Part shown: positions 1 through 7,021 of the stretch, in pieces
Position numbering within the stretch: the stretch's first letter is position 1
How the letters are laid out: every line of letters begins with the position of its first letter
NCBI GenBank assembly: GCA_022759065.1
Contig: JAEMPZ010000093.1
Span: forward strand, 1 to 10,812
Reading direction: 5' to 3'
Length of the DNA stretch: 10,812 bases
From: Acidobacteriota bacterium
GTDB lineage: Bacteria > Acidobacteriota > UBA4820 > DSQY01
Made by a program: the position numbers and the translations under genes
Notes under the pieces: generated by a model
The model's database searches: none
Seen by the model: the letters and a program-made list of their open reading frames with translations, nothing else
Told to the model about the DNA's origin: nothing

Positions 1-1
1 G

Positions 2-1642
2 ATGGCTCTTAGGATTACAGCCCCCGCGCCGCGCCTTTTTGGCCTGACCCCTCAAGGCGGCGCTACGGGTCTTGATGATCTTGGGCTGCCCGCCAACACG
101 GCCCCCGCCGCATGGGCCGGCATGGAAAAGCGGTTTGGCTACACGTGGGCCGGGGAATGGCTGATCCCTTGGAAGCTTTTGGGAGTCAATCCAGGTAGCC
201 GGTTTCAGGCCGCTCTCCTAAGGGGACGAAAGGTTGAAGCGGGCTGGAGCCTGTTGGAATCCCTTTCCACCACGGCCCCGGGCATCTCGGCCTGCCGCTT
301 TGGCGGCCAGCCGGAGGTCTTTCGCGTTCCCTCCATTGCCGCGCCGCCCTGTGCGCAAGCGCGCGCGCTTGAACCCTTTGATGTCCGGCCGTTCATCCCC
401 GATAAAACCGGAATCCAGGTTTGCAAGGACGCCGTGCCCGCGGGAGAAACGGCGACGGCATGGATTGAGGTTTCCCCCGGCTTTCGCCAATGGCGCATCG
501 AGGCCGGCGGCGCGCCCGCGCCCGTCAAGTTCTTCCGCGTTGACTTCTGGTGGCAGGCCGGCACGCGCGACGAACAGGACGCGCTTTTTCCAGCTCGCGT
601 GGCCGCGGGAGCAGGAGAGGTGCTTGTAGCCGAAAGGCTTTTTCCCCTCGAAGATGGCCTTTTTTCCTGTGGAAACGAGCCGGCGCGCATTTATGCCAGG
701 ATTAAAATCCCCAAGACCTGCCCGCCAGGGTCTGTCAAGATAACCCTGAGGCTGAAGGCCGAAGGCGCTCATTCGGAGGAAATCCCTTGGGAAATAGCGG
801 TCGCGCCGCCATTGCCAGCGTCATCCATGCTTGCCGGCATCTACTATCTTGAAAGGGACAGAAATCTCTGGCCGCGAGACCTTGAGGATATCGCCTCGCA
901 TGGTTTCAACACCGTGACCTGTCCAGCCGAAGACCAGGAAGGATGGGAACTTTTTCAGCGCCTAGCGGGCCGGGCAGGGTTGGACGGCGCCTTCGCGCTG
1001 CGCCCGTGGGGCCTCAAGCCATCCACAAAAGGCTCCTGGGGCTATGCCGCCGATGAACCGGCGAGCGCCGAGGCGGTGGGGGCGATGGCAAAACGCGCGA
1101 AGTTGCTGCGTGAAAAGGGATTCAGGCCTTGGGCCGCGCTTTGCTGGCTGGCATCGCTGGCGGAAGCCGGGGCGCTTGACGCCGCGGCGGGCACGCCCGG
1201 CTTCTGGCGGTGCGCGCCGGAGGCCTCGTCGCTTCCAAACGTGCGATGGATCTACTTTCAGGGCCTCAGAGAAAACCCTTCGTACAATCGTTTGCTCGCC
1301 GGGCAGGCTTCCAGGGGCGCCTCCATCGGCGGCTTCTGGATTTTCTGCTACGCTCCTGAAAAGCCTGCCGGCGACGATTGGTCTGAAAAGCTCTTTCGTT
1401 ACGACGCCTGCAAGGCGCCCGGCGTTGATGGAGGGCGGCTGGACACAATCCAGTGGGAAGCGCAGCGCGAAGGCATTCTTGACGGCAGGCTGGCCCGGGC
1501 TGTTGGAGCCGTCGCGGACAGCCGGTTCCCGGCGCTTGATGCGGCCAGAGATGGCCGTTACTGGGAGGTTCCCGCGGATTTTTCCTTCAGCGATTACCGG
1601 CACCATTTGGTTGCGGCCTGGGCTAGGAACGCATCCCCTTGA
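2..1642 (+). CDS. GH123/DUF4091-like glycoside hydrolase-like protein with CBM9-like module (5' partial)
   Basis: This frame is open from the first base, and its first Met is only the window edge. The opening residues look like the second half of a CBM9-like carbohydrate-binding module (about residues 1-108: a GEWLIPWKLLG strand, then an arginine and FGG region), so the real start probably lies upstream. A beta-sandwich region follows (about 120-270; ALFPARV, IKIPKTCPPG), typical of the linker domain before GH123/DUF4091 barrels. The barrel-like part (about 276-480) starts with LEDIASHGFNTV and carries YAADEP with adjacent D351-E352, the place where GH123 enzymes have their catalytic Asp-Glu pair. 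IQWEAQREGILDGRL near the end matches the usual REGIxD segment of DUF4091 proteins. Predicted role: binding and possibly cleaving an amino-sugar-containing glycan. Substrate and localisation are unknown because the N-terminus is missing. The domain reading is good; activity is inferred. Confidence 0.7.
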   Translation: MALRITAPAPRLFGLTPQGGATGLDDLGLPANTAPAAWAGMEKRFGYTWAGEWLIPWKLLGVNPGSRFQAALLRGRKVEAGWSLLESLSTTAPGISACRFGGQPEVFRVPSIAAPPCAQARALEPFDVRPFIPDKTGIQVCKDAVPAGETATAWIEVSPGFRQWRIEAGGAPAPVKFFRVDFWWQAGTRDEQDALFPARVAAGAGEVLVAERLFPLEDGLFSCGNEPARIYARIKIPKTCPPGSVKITLRLKAEGAHSEEIPWEIAVAPPLPASSMLAGIYYLERDRNLWPRDLEDIASHGFNTVTCPAEDQEGWELFQRLAGRAGLDGAFALRPWGLKPSTKGSWGYAADEPASAEAVGAMAKRAKLLREKGFRPWAALCWLASLAEAGALDAAAGTPGFWRCAPEASSLPNVRWIYFQGLRENPSYNRLLAGQASRGASIGGFWIFCYAPEKPAGDDWSEKLFRYDACKAPGVDGGRLDTIQWEAQREGILDGRLARAVGAVADSRFPALDAARDGRYWEVPADFSFSDYRHHLVAAWARNASP

Positions 1643-1667
1643 CAATAATGACTTCGTAGGGTATAAA
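1639..1667 (+). promoter_or_regulatory. sigma70-type promoter for the export operon
   Basis: TTGACA (1639-1644) and TATAAA (1662-1667) are separated by exactly 17 bases, a near-consensus housekeeping promoter. The expected start is near 1674, giving a leader of about 105 bases before the beta-barrel gene. The TGA stop codon of the preceding gene (1640-1642) lies inside the -35 box, so the two units abut without a spacer. Confidence 0.8.
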
Positions 1668-1685
1668 TAAGGTGGATAAGGGTGT

Positions 1686-1715
1686 GGCCGGCTGGTTTTT
1701 TTTGTACCGGCGGCC
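1686..1715 (+). promoter_or_regulatory. 5'-UTR hairpin with an eight-U loop
   Basis: GGCCGGCTGG (1686-1695) can pair with CCGGCGGCC (1707-1715), forming about nine pairs including one T.G and one bulged G. The loop (1696-1706) contains eight consecutive T residues. It lies in the leader of the export operon about 60 bases before the start codon. The T-run is in the loop rather than after the stem, so this is not a normal terminator. Its function is unknown; it could affect mRNA stability or bind a U-rich-loop protein. Confidence 0.4.
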
Positions 1716-1766
1716 GCAGGGTTTGTTTTTGTCAGCTTTGGAGAAGCGCGCTAGGCGCCTTGGGAG

Positions 1767-1772
1767 AAGGAG
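1767..1772 (+). promoter_or_regulatory. Shine-Dalgarno of the beta-barrel gene
   Basis: AAGGAG ends six bases before the ATG at 1779. This supports that start, which also begins a clean signal peptide. Confidence 0.75.
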
Positions 1773-1778
1773 AGAGCG

Positions 1779-3077
1779 ATGCGAAGACTAATTTGGGTTG
1801 GCTGCCTCTTTTTGGCCGTTGTCGGCGTCGCGGCGTACGCTGGTGATGGCATCCCCATGGGGAATGCAATTTTTTATCCGTCGGTCGAGGCGGTTTATAC
1901 CCACACCGACAACCTTTTCCTTCTGGACAAGAATGAGCCGGGCGGCGAGTTTTCTGACAGCTTCTGGCTCATCCGCCCGACGCTTGGCTTTGAGCTACCC
2001 ATGAAGGAGAGCTACGTCAAGTTCAACCTGTCGTACCAGTACAAAGACTACGACAAATATCAGATTTCGACCCATGACGCTTGGTTTGCCGACTTCGACA
2101 GCAAGTGGGCTTTCAGCAACGGCGGCGACATCTACTTTCGCAACCACTACGTGCGCGGCGTGACCGAGGTGAACCAGTTCGACCCCAACTACGAAGCCAC
2201 CTTCGGCAACGCCAGGTTCGATCACGACTACGCCCAGCTGGGCGTTGAATTGCCAATAAACAAGCTGAATACCTTGGGCATCGAGGCCGGGTACAACTAC
2301 GTGGACTTCTCCAACTCCGACGAGAGCTACATTCCATTTTACGGTTACGAGCAGTGGATGGGAACCCTCAGGTGGAAGTACCACTACTCTCCCGAATCCT
2401 CCTGGATATTCGAGTACAACTACACCGACAGCAAGCCCCGCAGCAACGCGCTTGACTACACCCTCATGACCACGCTGGACAAAAAGTACACGGCCAACAC
2501 CTTCATGTTCGGATGGGAAGGCAGCCTGGCCCACCGGCTCTCCGGCTTCGCGAAGGCCGGTTTCGAGGAGATGCGGTTCGACAACAACAACTATTCCGAT
2601 TACAGCGGTTTCGTGGCCGAAGCCGGCTTGGGAATGCAGTTCGCCGAATTTGTCCGGGGCGACTTGAACATCTACCGCCGCGCCTCGCAGTCCGCTTTCA
2701 ACGTGAACAACTACTACACCGCGACCGGCGCCGAGTTCCAGATCCACCACCAGGTGACCAAGTACTTCTTCTGGGCGGCGGGATACATGTACCAGGAGAA
2801 CCGCTACCCTGATGCAATCAAAGCCGACGTGAACGGCGACGGCTTTGTTGACGCGCTATTGTACCTCTGGACTGCCGGGCAGGACCGCAAAGACAAGATC
2901 AGCCGCGCTCGCGGAGAAATCGGCTTCCATTTCACCCAGCAGTTGAGCCTGCGGTTGAACTACCAGTACGAAGACAGGAACAGCAATGTCAGCTACGTGG
3001 ACACGCTGGGCATCTCTCACAAGCCCTATTCGTACACTGAAAACAGGTTCGCCTTCCAGATGCAGCTCGGCTGGTAA
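1779..3077 (+). CDS. outer-membrane beta-barrel protein of a polysaccharide export locus (BBP2-type)
   Basis: A 432-residue protein beginning with a Sec signal peptide (MRRLIW, a hydrophobic core, probable cleavage after AYA at residue 21). The mature part is a succession of short alternating, aromatic-rich strands (many Tyr, Phe, Trp and Asn) and ends in FQMQLGW; a terminal aromatic residue is the usual BAM recognition signal. This fits the putative beta-barrel porin 2 type often found beside Wza/Wzc genes, where it is thought to help polysaccharide cross the outer membrane. Residues 350-358 read DVNGDGFVD, a perfect DxNxDGxxD calcium-binding loop like those of dockerins and EF-hands, probably in a surface loop between strands. 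It is the first gene of the operon, and the next start lies seven bases after its stop. The barrel call is firm; the transport role is inferred from context. Confidence 0.8.
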   Translation: MRRLIWVGCLFLAVVGVAAYAGDGIPMGNAIFYPSVEAVYTHTDNLFLLDKNEPGGEFSDSFWLIRPTLGFELPMKESYVKFNLSYQYKDYDKYQISTHDAWFADFDSKWAFSNGGDIYFRNHYVRGVTEVNQFDPNYEATFGNARFDHDYAQLGVELPINKLNTLGIEAGYNYVDFSNSDESYIPFYGYEQWMGTLRWKYHYSPESSWIFEYNYTDSKPRSNALDYTLMTTLDKKYTANTFMFGWEGSLAHRLSGFAKAGFEEMRFDNNNYSDYSGFVAEAGLGMQFAEFVRGDLNIYRRASQSAFNVNNYYTATGAEFQIHHQVTKYFFWAAGYMYQENRYPDAIKADVNGDGFVDALLYLWTAGQDRKDKISRARGEIGFHFTQQLSLRLNYQYEDRNSNVSYVDTLGISHKPYSYTENRFAFQMQLGW

Positions 3078-3084
3078 GCCCCCG

Positions 3085-4215
3085 ATGAACCACGGAAGAA
3101 TCACGGGCGCCTGTAGTCCCGGCGCCCGTTTTTTATCCTTCGCCCTTTTTTTTCTGCTGGCGCTGTCGCTTGCGTTCCCCCTGATGGCGGGGGGCGTGAC
3201 CGGCCAGGACGGCCAGGTGCGCGTGGCCGCCGGGCCGGGCGTTAGCGTTTCATTCGAGGAGCGGCAGGGAGAAGCCGTCTGGACCATTGCGGGCCTCCAG
3301 GATGTCACGGTGCCCGACCATCTCAAGCGTTTCGTGACGGTTGCAGGCGCCGGGAAACTGGCCGTCATCCTGCCCAAAAAACAGCAGCCCAGCTTGTCGT
3401 GGTCCCCGGAGAGCCTTCTTTTCAGGTGGCTGCCAAGCGGGGAAGGAAACGTTTTTGACTCCTTCACGCCGCCGGCCTATCCTCTCGGTTCCGGCGACAA
3501 GCTCCAAGTGACGGTATACAACGTCGAGGACATGAACCAAACCGTCATTGTTGACCCAAATGGGTTCATCACTTTTCCGGTTCTTGACAAAGTTTCAGTT
3601 TCCGGCCTTACCGTGAACGAGCTTCAGCATAAACTGGAAGGACTTCTTACGCAGTTTGTCAAGGAGCCCCAGGTAAACGCCCAGTTGATCGAGTACGGCA
3701 GCCGGTTCGTCAACGTCCTTGGAGAGGTCCAATCCCCCGGTAGGCTGCCCATCAAAGGGGCGCTCAGGCTCTTGGACGCCATCAGCCAGGCTGGCGGGTT
3801 TACCGAAAAGTCGGGCGACGTTGAATTGCAACGGAGAGATTCCGCCGGGCAGCTTCAGTCAAAGGTTTTTTCGAGGGACGAGCTGTTGGGCAACGACAGC
3901 CGAACCAACATATACGTGCTGGACCAGGACGTGATCAACGTCCAGCCCATGAAACAGGTCTATGTCTCCGGTGAGGTCAAGAACCCCGGCTCCCTTTTCT
4001 ACTACAAGGACCTTACGCTGTTAAGGGCGGTGGCGAAGCAGGGCGGGTTCACCCAGTGGGCAAAAAAGGACAAGGTTGACATTTTAAGGGACAACGGAAA
4101 GGGCGGCACCGAGACGATCCGCGTTGACGCCCGCAAAATAGAGAAGGGCGAGATAGACGACGTTCCTTTGATGCCGAACGACCACGTCGTAGTCAATGAA
4201 AGGAAGTTCCTCTAG
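3085..4215 (+). CDS. polysaccharide export protein, Wza-like, with two SLBB domains
   Basis: I place the start at the ATG at 3085, seven bases after the upstream stop, giving 376 residues. The frame is open further upstream, but that stretch lies inside the beta-barrel gene. There is no clear Shine-Dalgarno, so translation may be coupled to the preceding gene. A hydrophobic segment (about residues 16-35) acts as signal or anchor. Residues 38-128 match nothing I recognise. A poly-export domain follows (about 131-205, YPLGSGDKLQVTVY), then SLBB1 (about 208-255, VNVLGEVQSPG) and SLBB2 (about 290-338, VYVSGEVKNPG). Family members form the periplasmic/outer-membrane channel for capsule or exopolysaccharide and contact a Wzc partner, here the next gene. 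E. coli Wza is a lipoprotein; no convincing lipobox is seen here. The first 17 codons contain a terminator-like hairpin, listed separately. Confidence 0.88.
   Translation: MNHGRITGACSPGARFLSFALFFLLALSLAFPLMAGGVTGQDGQVRVAAGPGVSVSFEERQGEAVWTIAGLQDVTVPDHLKRFVTVAGAGKLAVILPKKQQPSLSWSPESLLFRWLPSGEGNVFDSFTPPAYPLGSGDKLQVTVYNVEDMNQTVIVDPNGFITFPVLDKVSVSGLTVNELQHKLEGLLTQFVKEPQVNAQLIEYGSRFVNVLGEVQSPGRLPIKGALRLLDAISQAGGFTEKSGDVELQRRDSAGQLQSKVFSRDELLGNDSRTNIYVLDQDVINVQPMKQVYVSGEVKNPGSLFYYKDLTLLRAVAKQGGFTQWAKKDKVDILRDNGKGGTETIRVDARKIEKGEIDDVPLMPNDHVVVNERKFL
3103..3134 (+). terminator. intrinsic terminator-like hairpin inside the start of the Wza-like gene
   Basis: ACGGGCGCC (3103-3111) pairs perfectly with GGCGCCCGT (3121-3129) around a nine-base loop, followed at once by six T residues (3129-3134). 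This is a textbook Rho-independent terminator, placed 26-57 bases after the stop of the beta-barrel gene but within codons 7-17 of the export gene. It could end beta-barrel transcripts and reduce read-through into the export and kinase genes, acting as an attenuator. Ribosomes translating the overlapping frame would be expected to disrupt it. Confidence 0.7.
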
Positions 4216-4216
4216 G

Positions 4217-6358
4217 ATGCCTCCATACGAACCGGCAGAATCCCCCGAAGGGCACGCTCCGGAAAACGAGCTTGACCTTCAGCGATGGCTGCACCTCATT
4301 TTGGAGCACCGCTGGTGGATTATCGGCATTACCGCCGGGTGCATAATCCTGGCCGCCGTTTACTCTTTTCTGGCTACCCCGATCTACTCGGCCACGGCGA
4401 CCGTCTATGTGCAGAGCGTTAGCCGCCAGGCGGTCGGCTCGACGAATCTGGTCGGCCCCGCCTCCTGGATGGAAGAGGAAAAGTTCTACAACAGCCAGCA
4501 GGAGATAATCCGCAGCCGCCCGGTCATGCAGGAGGTGGTGGACAGGCTTGGCCTCCAGAATCACGACTGCTTTCGCGGCGCCAAGGACCCGGCGCGCGTT
4601 TTAGCCTCAATGGTCAAGGTCGAAGTGGCGAGAGACAGCGCCCTCTTCCGCATCACGGTGACGGCTCCTTACAAAGACGACGTGGCTAAGTGGGCCAACG
4701 CCGTCGCTGAAGCTTACGCCGCTCAAAACCTCCGGTCGGCTATGGATTACGTCGAGAAGGCCAACCAGGAGATGCAGTTAAAAATCCGCCAGATGCAGGA
4801 GCAGTACACGAGGCAGCAGCAGCAGTACAGCTCCGCGCTTACCAAGAGCGACTCCTATTTTCCGCAGAACCAGAAGGACATCCTGGACAAAAGGATAGAG
4901 GCGCTGGAACTGAAGCTGGGAGACGTCAGGGTTCGCGAAAACGAATTGAGCGCGCAGATAAACCAGATGGAAGCGTGGGCCGCCTCCGGCGGGAACCCCC
5001 TTTCTATACCGAGCGTCTCGCAAGATCTCACTGTCCAGGATCTTTCAAAGCAATACAACGAAGGGGAGCGCGAGTTGAGCCGCCTGCTCGCGAAGTTCAC
5101 GCCCCAGCATCCGGACGTTCAAAAGAAACAGCGGGAGCTGCAAAGCCTGAAAGACCGCATTGCATCCCAGGCGCAGATCGTTCTTTCCAGTTATAGGAAC
5201 CAGTACCAGGCCCTTCGCTCGGAAGAGGCCAATCTCAATGGGGAACTGGCCGGCTTGAAGCGGGAAGGCGTGAACTTCATGGAGGGGGCCAGCGCCAGCG
5301 AAACGATGGCTACAAGCGGCACATCTCTCAAGAAATACATTGACCTCTTGTACGACAAGATGCGCGAGCTGGACGTCGCGGGGAACCTTCTTTCAAACAA
5401 CATACGCATCATAGAGCGCGCGGAGCCTCCGGTGGCGCCGGTCAAGCCCAACCTCCGCATGAACCTTATGCTGGCCTTGCTTTTGGGGCTGATGGGGTCC
5501 GTGGGGAGCCTCGTCGCCTACCAATACCTCGATACCCGCATCCGCTCCGTCGAAGACATCGAGCAAGGGCTTGGACAAAGCCTGTTGACGATGATCCCGA
5601 CCACGACGCCCGAAAGCGAGCGAAGCGCGCTCGAGTCTTTCCAGACTTTGCGCACCGCGCTCATCTACGCCAGCCAGGACAAGGTCAAGAACGTCATCCT
5701 CATCACTTCTGCCACTCCTCGCGAGGGAAAGAGCACCGTTGCCGTCAACCTTGCCAACATTCTTGCGGCGGCGGGGGACCGGGTCCTTTTGATGGATTGC
5801 GACTTGAGGCGCCCAAGCCTCCACAGGAAGCTCAAGCCAACGGACCACGCAAAGGGGCTCACTCAGTACATGGCCGACCGCCAGGCGCGGCTCGAGGACT
5901 ATTTGGTCCCCAAGTCACCAAATCTATGGGTCTTTTACGCGGGACCGATCCCTCCCAACCCTCCGGAACTCTTCTCGATGAAGCGGTTCGAGGAGCTTTT
6001 GTCCGGGGCGCGCAAGGATTACGACTGGGTTATCGTTGACTCGCCCCCATGCCTCGCCATCACTGATGCCCAGATACTAGCGCGCCACGCGGGCCTGGTG
6101 GTCCTGGTGGCGAAGTACAAGTCAACTCCCAAACCGCTCCTCGAACGCACGCTCATCTCATTGCAACGGATACACGCCCAGGTCGCTGGAGTGGTGCTCA
6201 ATGAAGTGAATACGCATTCTTCTTATTACTATGACTATTACTATTCTAACCACTACTACTATGCGACGGGCGCTGAACCGAAGCGCCTGCCGTGGCTCCT
6301 AAAGGGCCGCGGGGACTGGGGCGGCATGTTCCGCCATAAGAAGAGAGAGAGGATTTAG
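4217..6358 (+). CDS. Wzc-like polysaccharide co-polymerase and BY-kinase (tyrosine autokinase)
   Basis: I choose the ATG at 4217, one base after the preceding stop, with a purine-rich AAAGGAAG at 4199-4206; the in-frame ATG at 4196 has no ribosome site. The product has 713 residues. In order: a Wzz-type N-terminus with membrane segment 1 (about 33-53), a long periplasmic coiled-coil region (about 180-355) containing FTPQHPDVQKKQREL (294-308), ERAEPPVAPVKPN (400-412), membrane segment 2 (about 416-437), then the cytoplasmic kinase. The kinase has Walker A (ATPREGKST, ending at 507), Walker A' (LLMDCDLRRP, 524-533) and Walker B (VIVDSPP, 605-611). A tyrosine cluster with nine Tyr (670-682) is the expected autophosphorylation site; it is followed by a 31-residue basic tail instead of ending the protein. 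Such proteins control chain length and export by cycling phosphorylation. The gene is co-transcribed with the Wza-like gene. Confidence 0.92.
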   Translation: MPPYEPAESPEGHAPENELDLQRWLHLILEHRWWIIGITAGCIILAAVYSFLATPIYSATATVYVQSVSRQAVGSTNLVGPASWMEEEKFYNSQQEIIRSRPVMQEVVDRLGLQNHDCFRGAKDPARVLASMVKVEVARDSALFRITVTAPYKDDVAKWANAVAEAYAAQNLRSAMDYVEKANQEMQLKIRQMQEQYTRQQQQYSSALTKSDSYFPQNQKDILDKRIEALELKLGDVRVRENELSAQINQMEAWAASGGNPLSIPSVSQDLTVQDLSKQYNEGERELSRLLAKFTPQHPDVQKKQRELQSLKDRIASQAQIVLSSYRNQYQALRSEEANLNGELAGLKREGVNFMEGASASETMATSGTSLKKYIDLLYDKMRELDVAGNLLSNNIRIIERAEPPVAPVKPNLRMNLMLALLLGLMGSVGSLVAYQYLDTRIRSVEDIEQGLGQSLLTMIPTTTPESERSALESFQTLRTALIYASQDKVKNVILITSATPREGKSTVAVNLANILAAAGDRVLLMDCDLRRPSLHRKLKPTDHAKGLTQYMADRQARLEDYLVPKSPNLWVFYAGPIPPNPPELFSMKRFEELLSGARKDYDWVIVDSPPCLAITDAQILARHAGLVVLVAKYKSTPKPLLERTLISLQRIHAQVAGVVLNEVNTHSSYYYDYYYSNHYYYATGAEPKRLPWLLKGRGDWGGMFRHKKRERI

Positions 6359-6376
6359 GCTGGAGCGCTCCCGCGC

Positions 6377-6405
6377 TTGACAAGGGGCAAAACCGGAGGT
6401 ATATT
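6377..6405 (+). promoter_or_regulatory. sigma70-type promoter for the small exported protein
   Basis: TTGACA (6377-6382) and TATATT (6400-6405) lie exactly 17 bases apart, starting 18 bases after the kinase stop codon. Transcription should begin near 6412, leaving a leader of only about 15 bases that is nearly all ribosome site. This gives the small gene its own strong transcription independent of the export operon. Confidence 0.8.
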
Positions 6406-6412
6406 TAAGGAC

Positions 6413-6418
6413 GGAGGG
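6413..6418 (+). promoter_or_regulatory. Shine-Dalgarno of the small exported protein
   Basis: GGAGGG ends eight bases before the ATG at 6427, fixing that start. Confidence 0.75.
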
Positions 6419-6426
6419 AAAGCGTC

Positions 6427-6924
6427 ATGACTACTAAACGTTTGATTTGGGCGATCGCGGCAGTGGCGGTTTTAGCGCTTGGTCTTTCGGCTTGGGCTTA
6501 CAGCAGCCAGGATCCGATCACTCAGGGAGACTTCGCCGTGCTTCTAGCCAGCCACTTGAAGACGGCTGTCCCGCAGGGTGGCTGGACTCCAGACGCCGCC
6601 GCCAACTTCCTCAGCGGCCTTGGGCTTTCGCCGTTAAGCGGAGGCTGGGAGGTTTCCGCCCAGTTGAACGAAGGCAACATGGTACACGTCCTTCGGGCGA
6701 TGGGCCTGGCTCTCTATTCAACCTCGCCAGATGCAATAGTGACCTGGGGCAAGGCAAACGGGGTCTTCTACCGCTACGACGACTTTTTCAAGAACTACAA
6801 CATGAAAATTCGCACGGTGCAGGGAGACGAGACAACCCACATTGACACTGGAGTCGGGGGCGCCGATTCTGGAGCGCCGGCAGGCAACCCGCTCGTGCCG
6901 CCCGCTTCGCCGACTCTGCCCTAA
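6427..6924 (+). CDS. small exported protein with an internal duplication, function unknown
   Basis: A 165-residue protein that I do not recognise. It has a clear Sec signal peptide (MTTKRLIW, hydrophobic core, cleavage after AWA at residue 24) and no lipobox cysteine. The mature part holds two related helical units. ITQGDFAVLLASHL (31-44) with TPDAAANFLSGLGL (54-67) aligns with LNEGNMVHVLRAMGL (80-94) and SPDAIVTWGKANGV (100-113), and GGW occurs at 51-53 and 72-74. The first half of each unit faintly recalls S-layer homology helices, but the SLH signature is incomplete. The last 25 residues are rich in Gly and Pro and probably disordered. It has its own strong promoter, follows the kinase gene directly and ends at a strong terminator. 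By position it may be a periplasmic or envelope accessory of polysaccharide export; that is inference. Confidence 0.7.
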   Translation: MTTKRLIWAIAAVAVLALGLSAWAYSSQDPITQGDFAVLLASHLKTAVPQGGWTPDAAANFLSGLGLSPLSGGWEVSAQLNEGNMVHVLRAMGLALYSTSPDAIVTWGKANGVFYRYDDFFKNYNMKIRTVQGDETTHIDTGVGGADSGAPAGNPLVPPASPTLP

Positions 6925-6950
6925 GCCTGGCGTTCATATCTAATTTGAAA

Positions 6951-6983
6951 GCAAGAAGGCCGCCGAACAGGCGGCCTTTTTGC
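6951..6983. terminator. bidirectional intrinsic terminator between convergent genes
   Basis: Positions 6951-6964 pair with 6970-6983 over 14 base pairs (one G.T) around a five-base loop; the core is GGCCGCC/GGCGGCC. A run of five T (6977-6981) follows the GC core on the + strand. On the - strand the arm reads CCTTCTTGC, less ideal. The hairpin lies 26 bases after the small exported gene and 38 bases after tadA, so it probably ends both. Confidence 0.85.
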
Positions 6984-7021
6984 GTCATCCGTGCCCTTTT
7001 ATGGCAAATTGGCGCCAGTGT

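Noticed and set aside
1741..1760. Small bulged hairpin (AAGCGC with GCGCCTT) before the beta-barrel ribosome site
   Set aside because: Six pairs with a bulge in GC-rich sequence; too weak to claim as a regulatory structure.
1995..2750. 251-residue open frame on the - strand inside the beta-barrel gene
   Set aside because: Antisense shadow of a well-supported gene; composition is dominated by Val, Gly and His, with no ribosome site or domain.
2986..3084. Upstream in-frame start for the Wza-like protein
   Set aside because: It lies wholly inside the beta-barrel coding region and encodes a polar Ser/Arg/Thr stretch before the signal segment; the ATG at 3085 follows the upstream stop by seven bases.
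3112..3114. Cys10 of the Wza-like protein as a lipobox cysteine
   Set aside because: It precedes the hydrophobic segment, and the residues before it (TGA) do not fit the lipobox.
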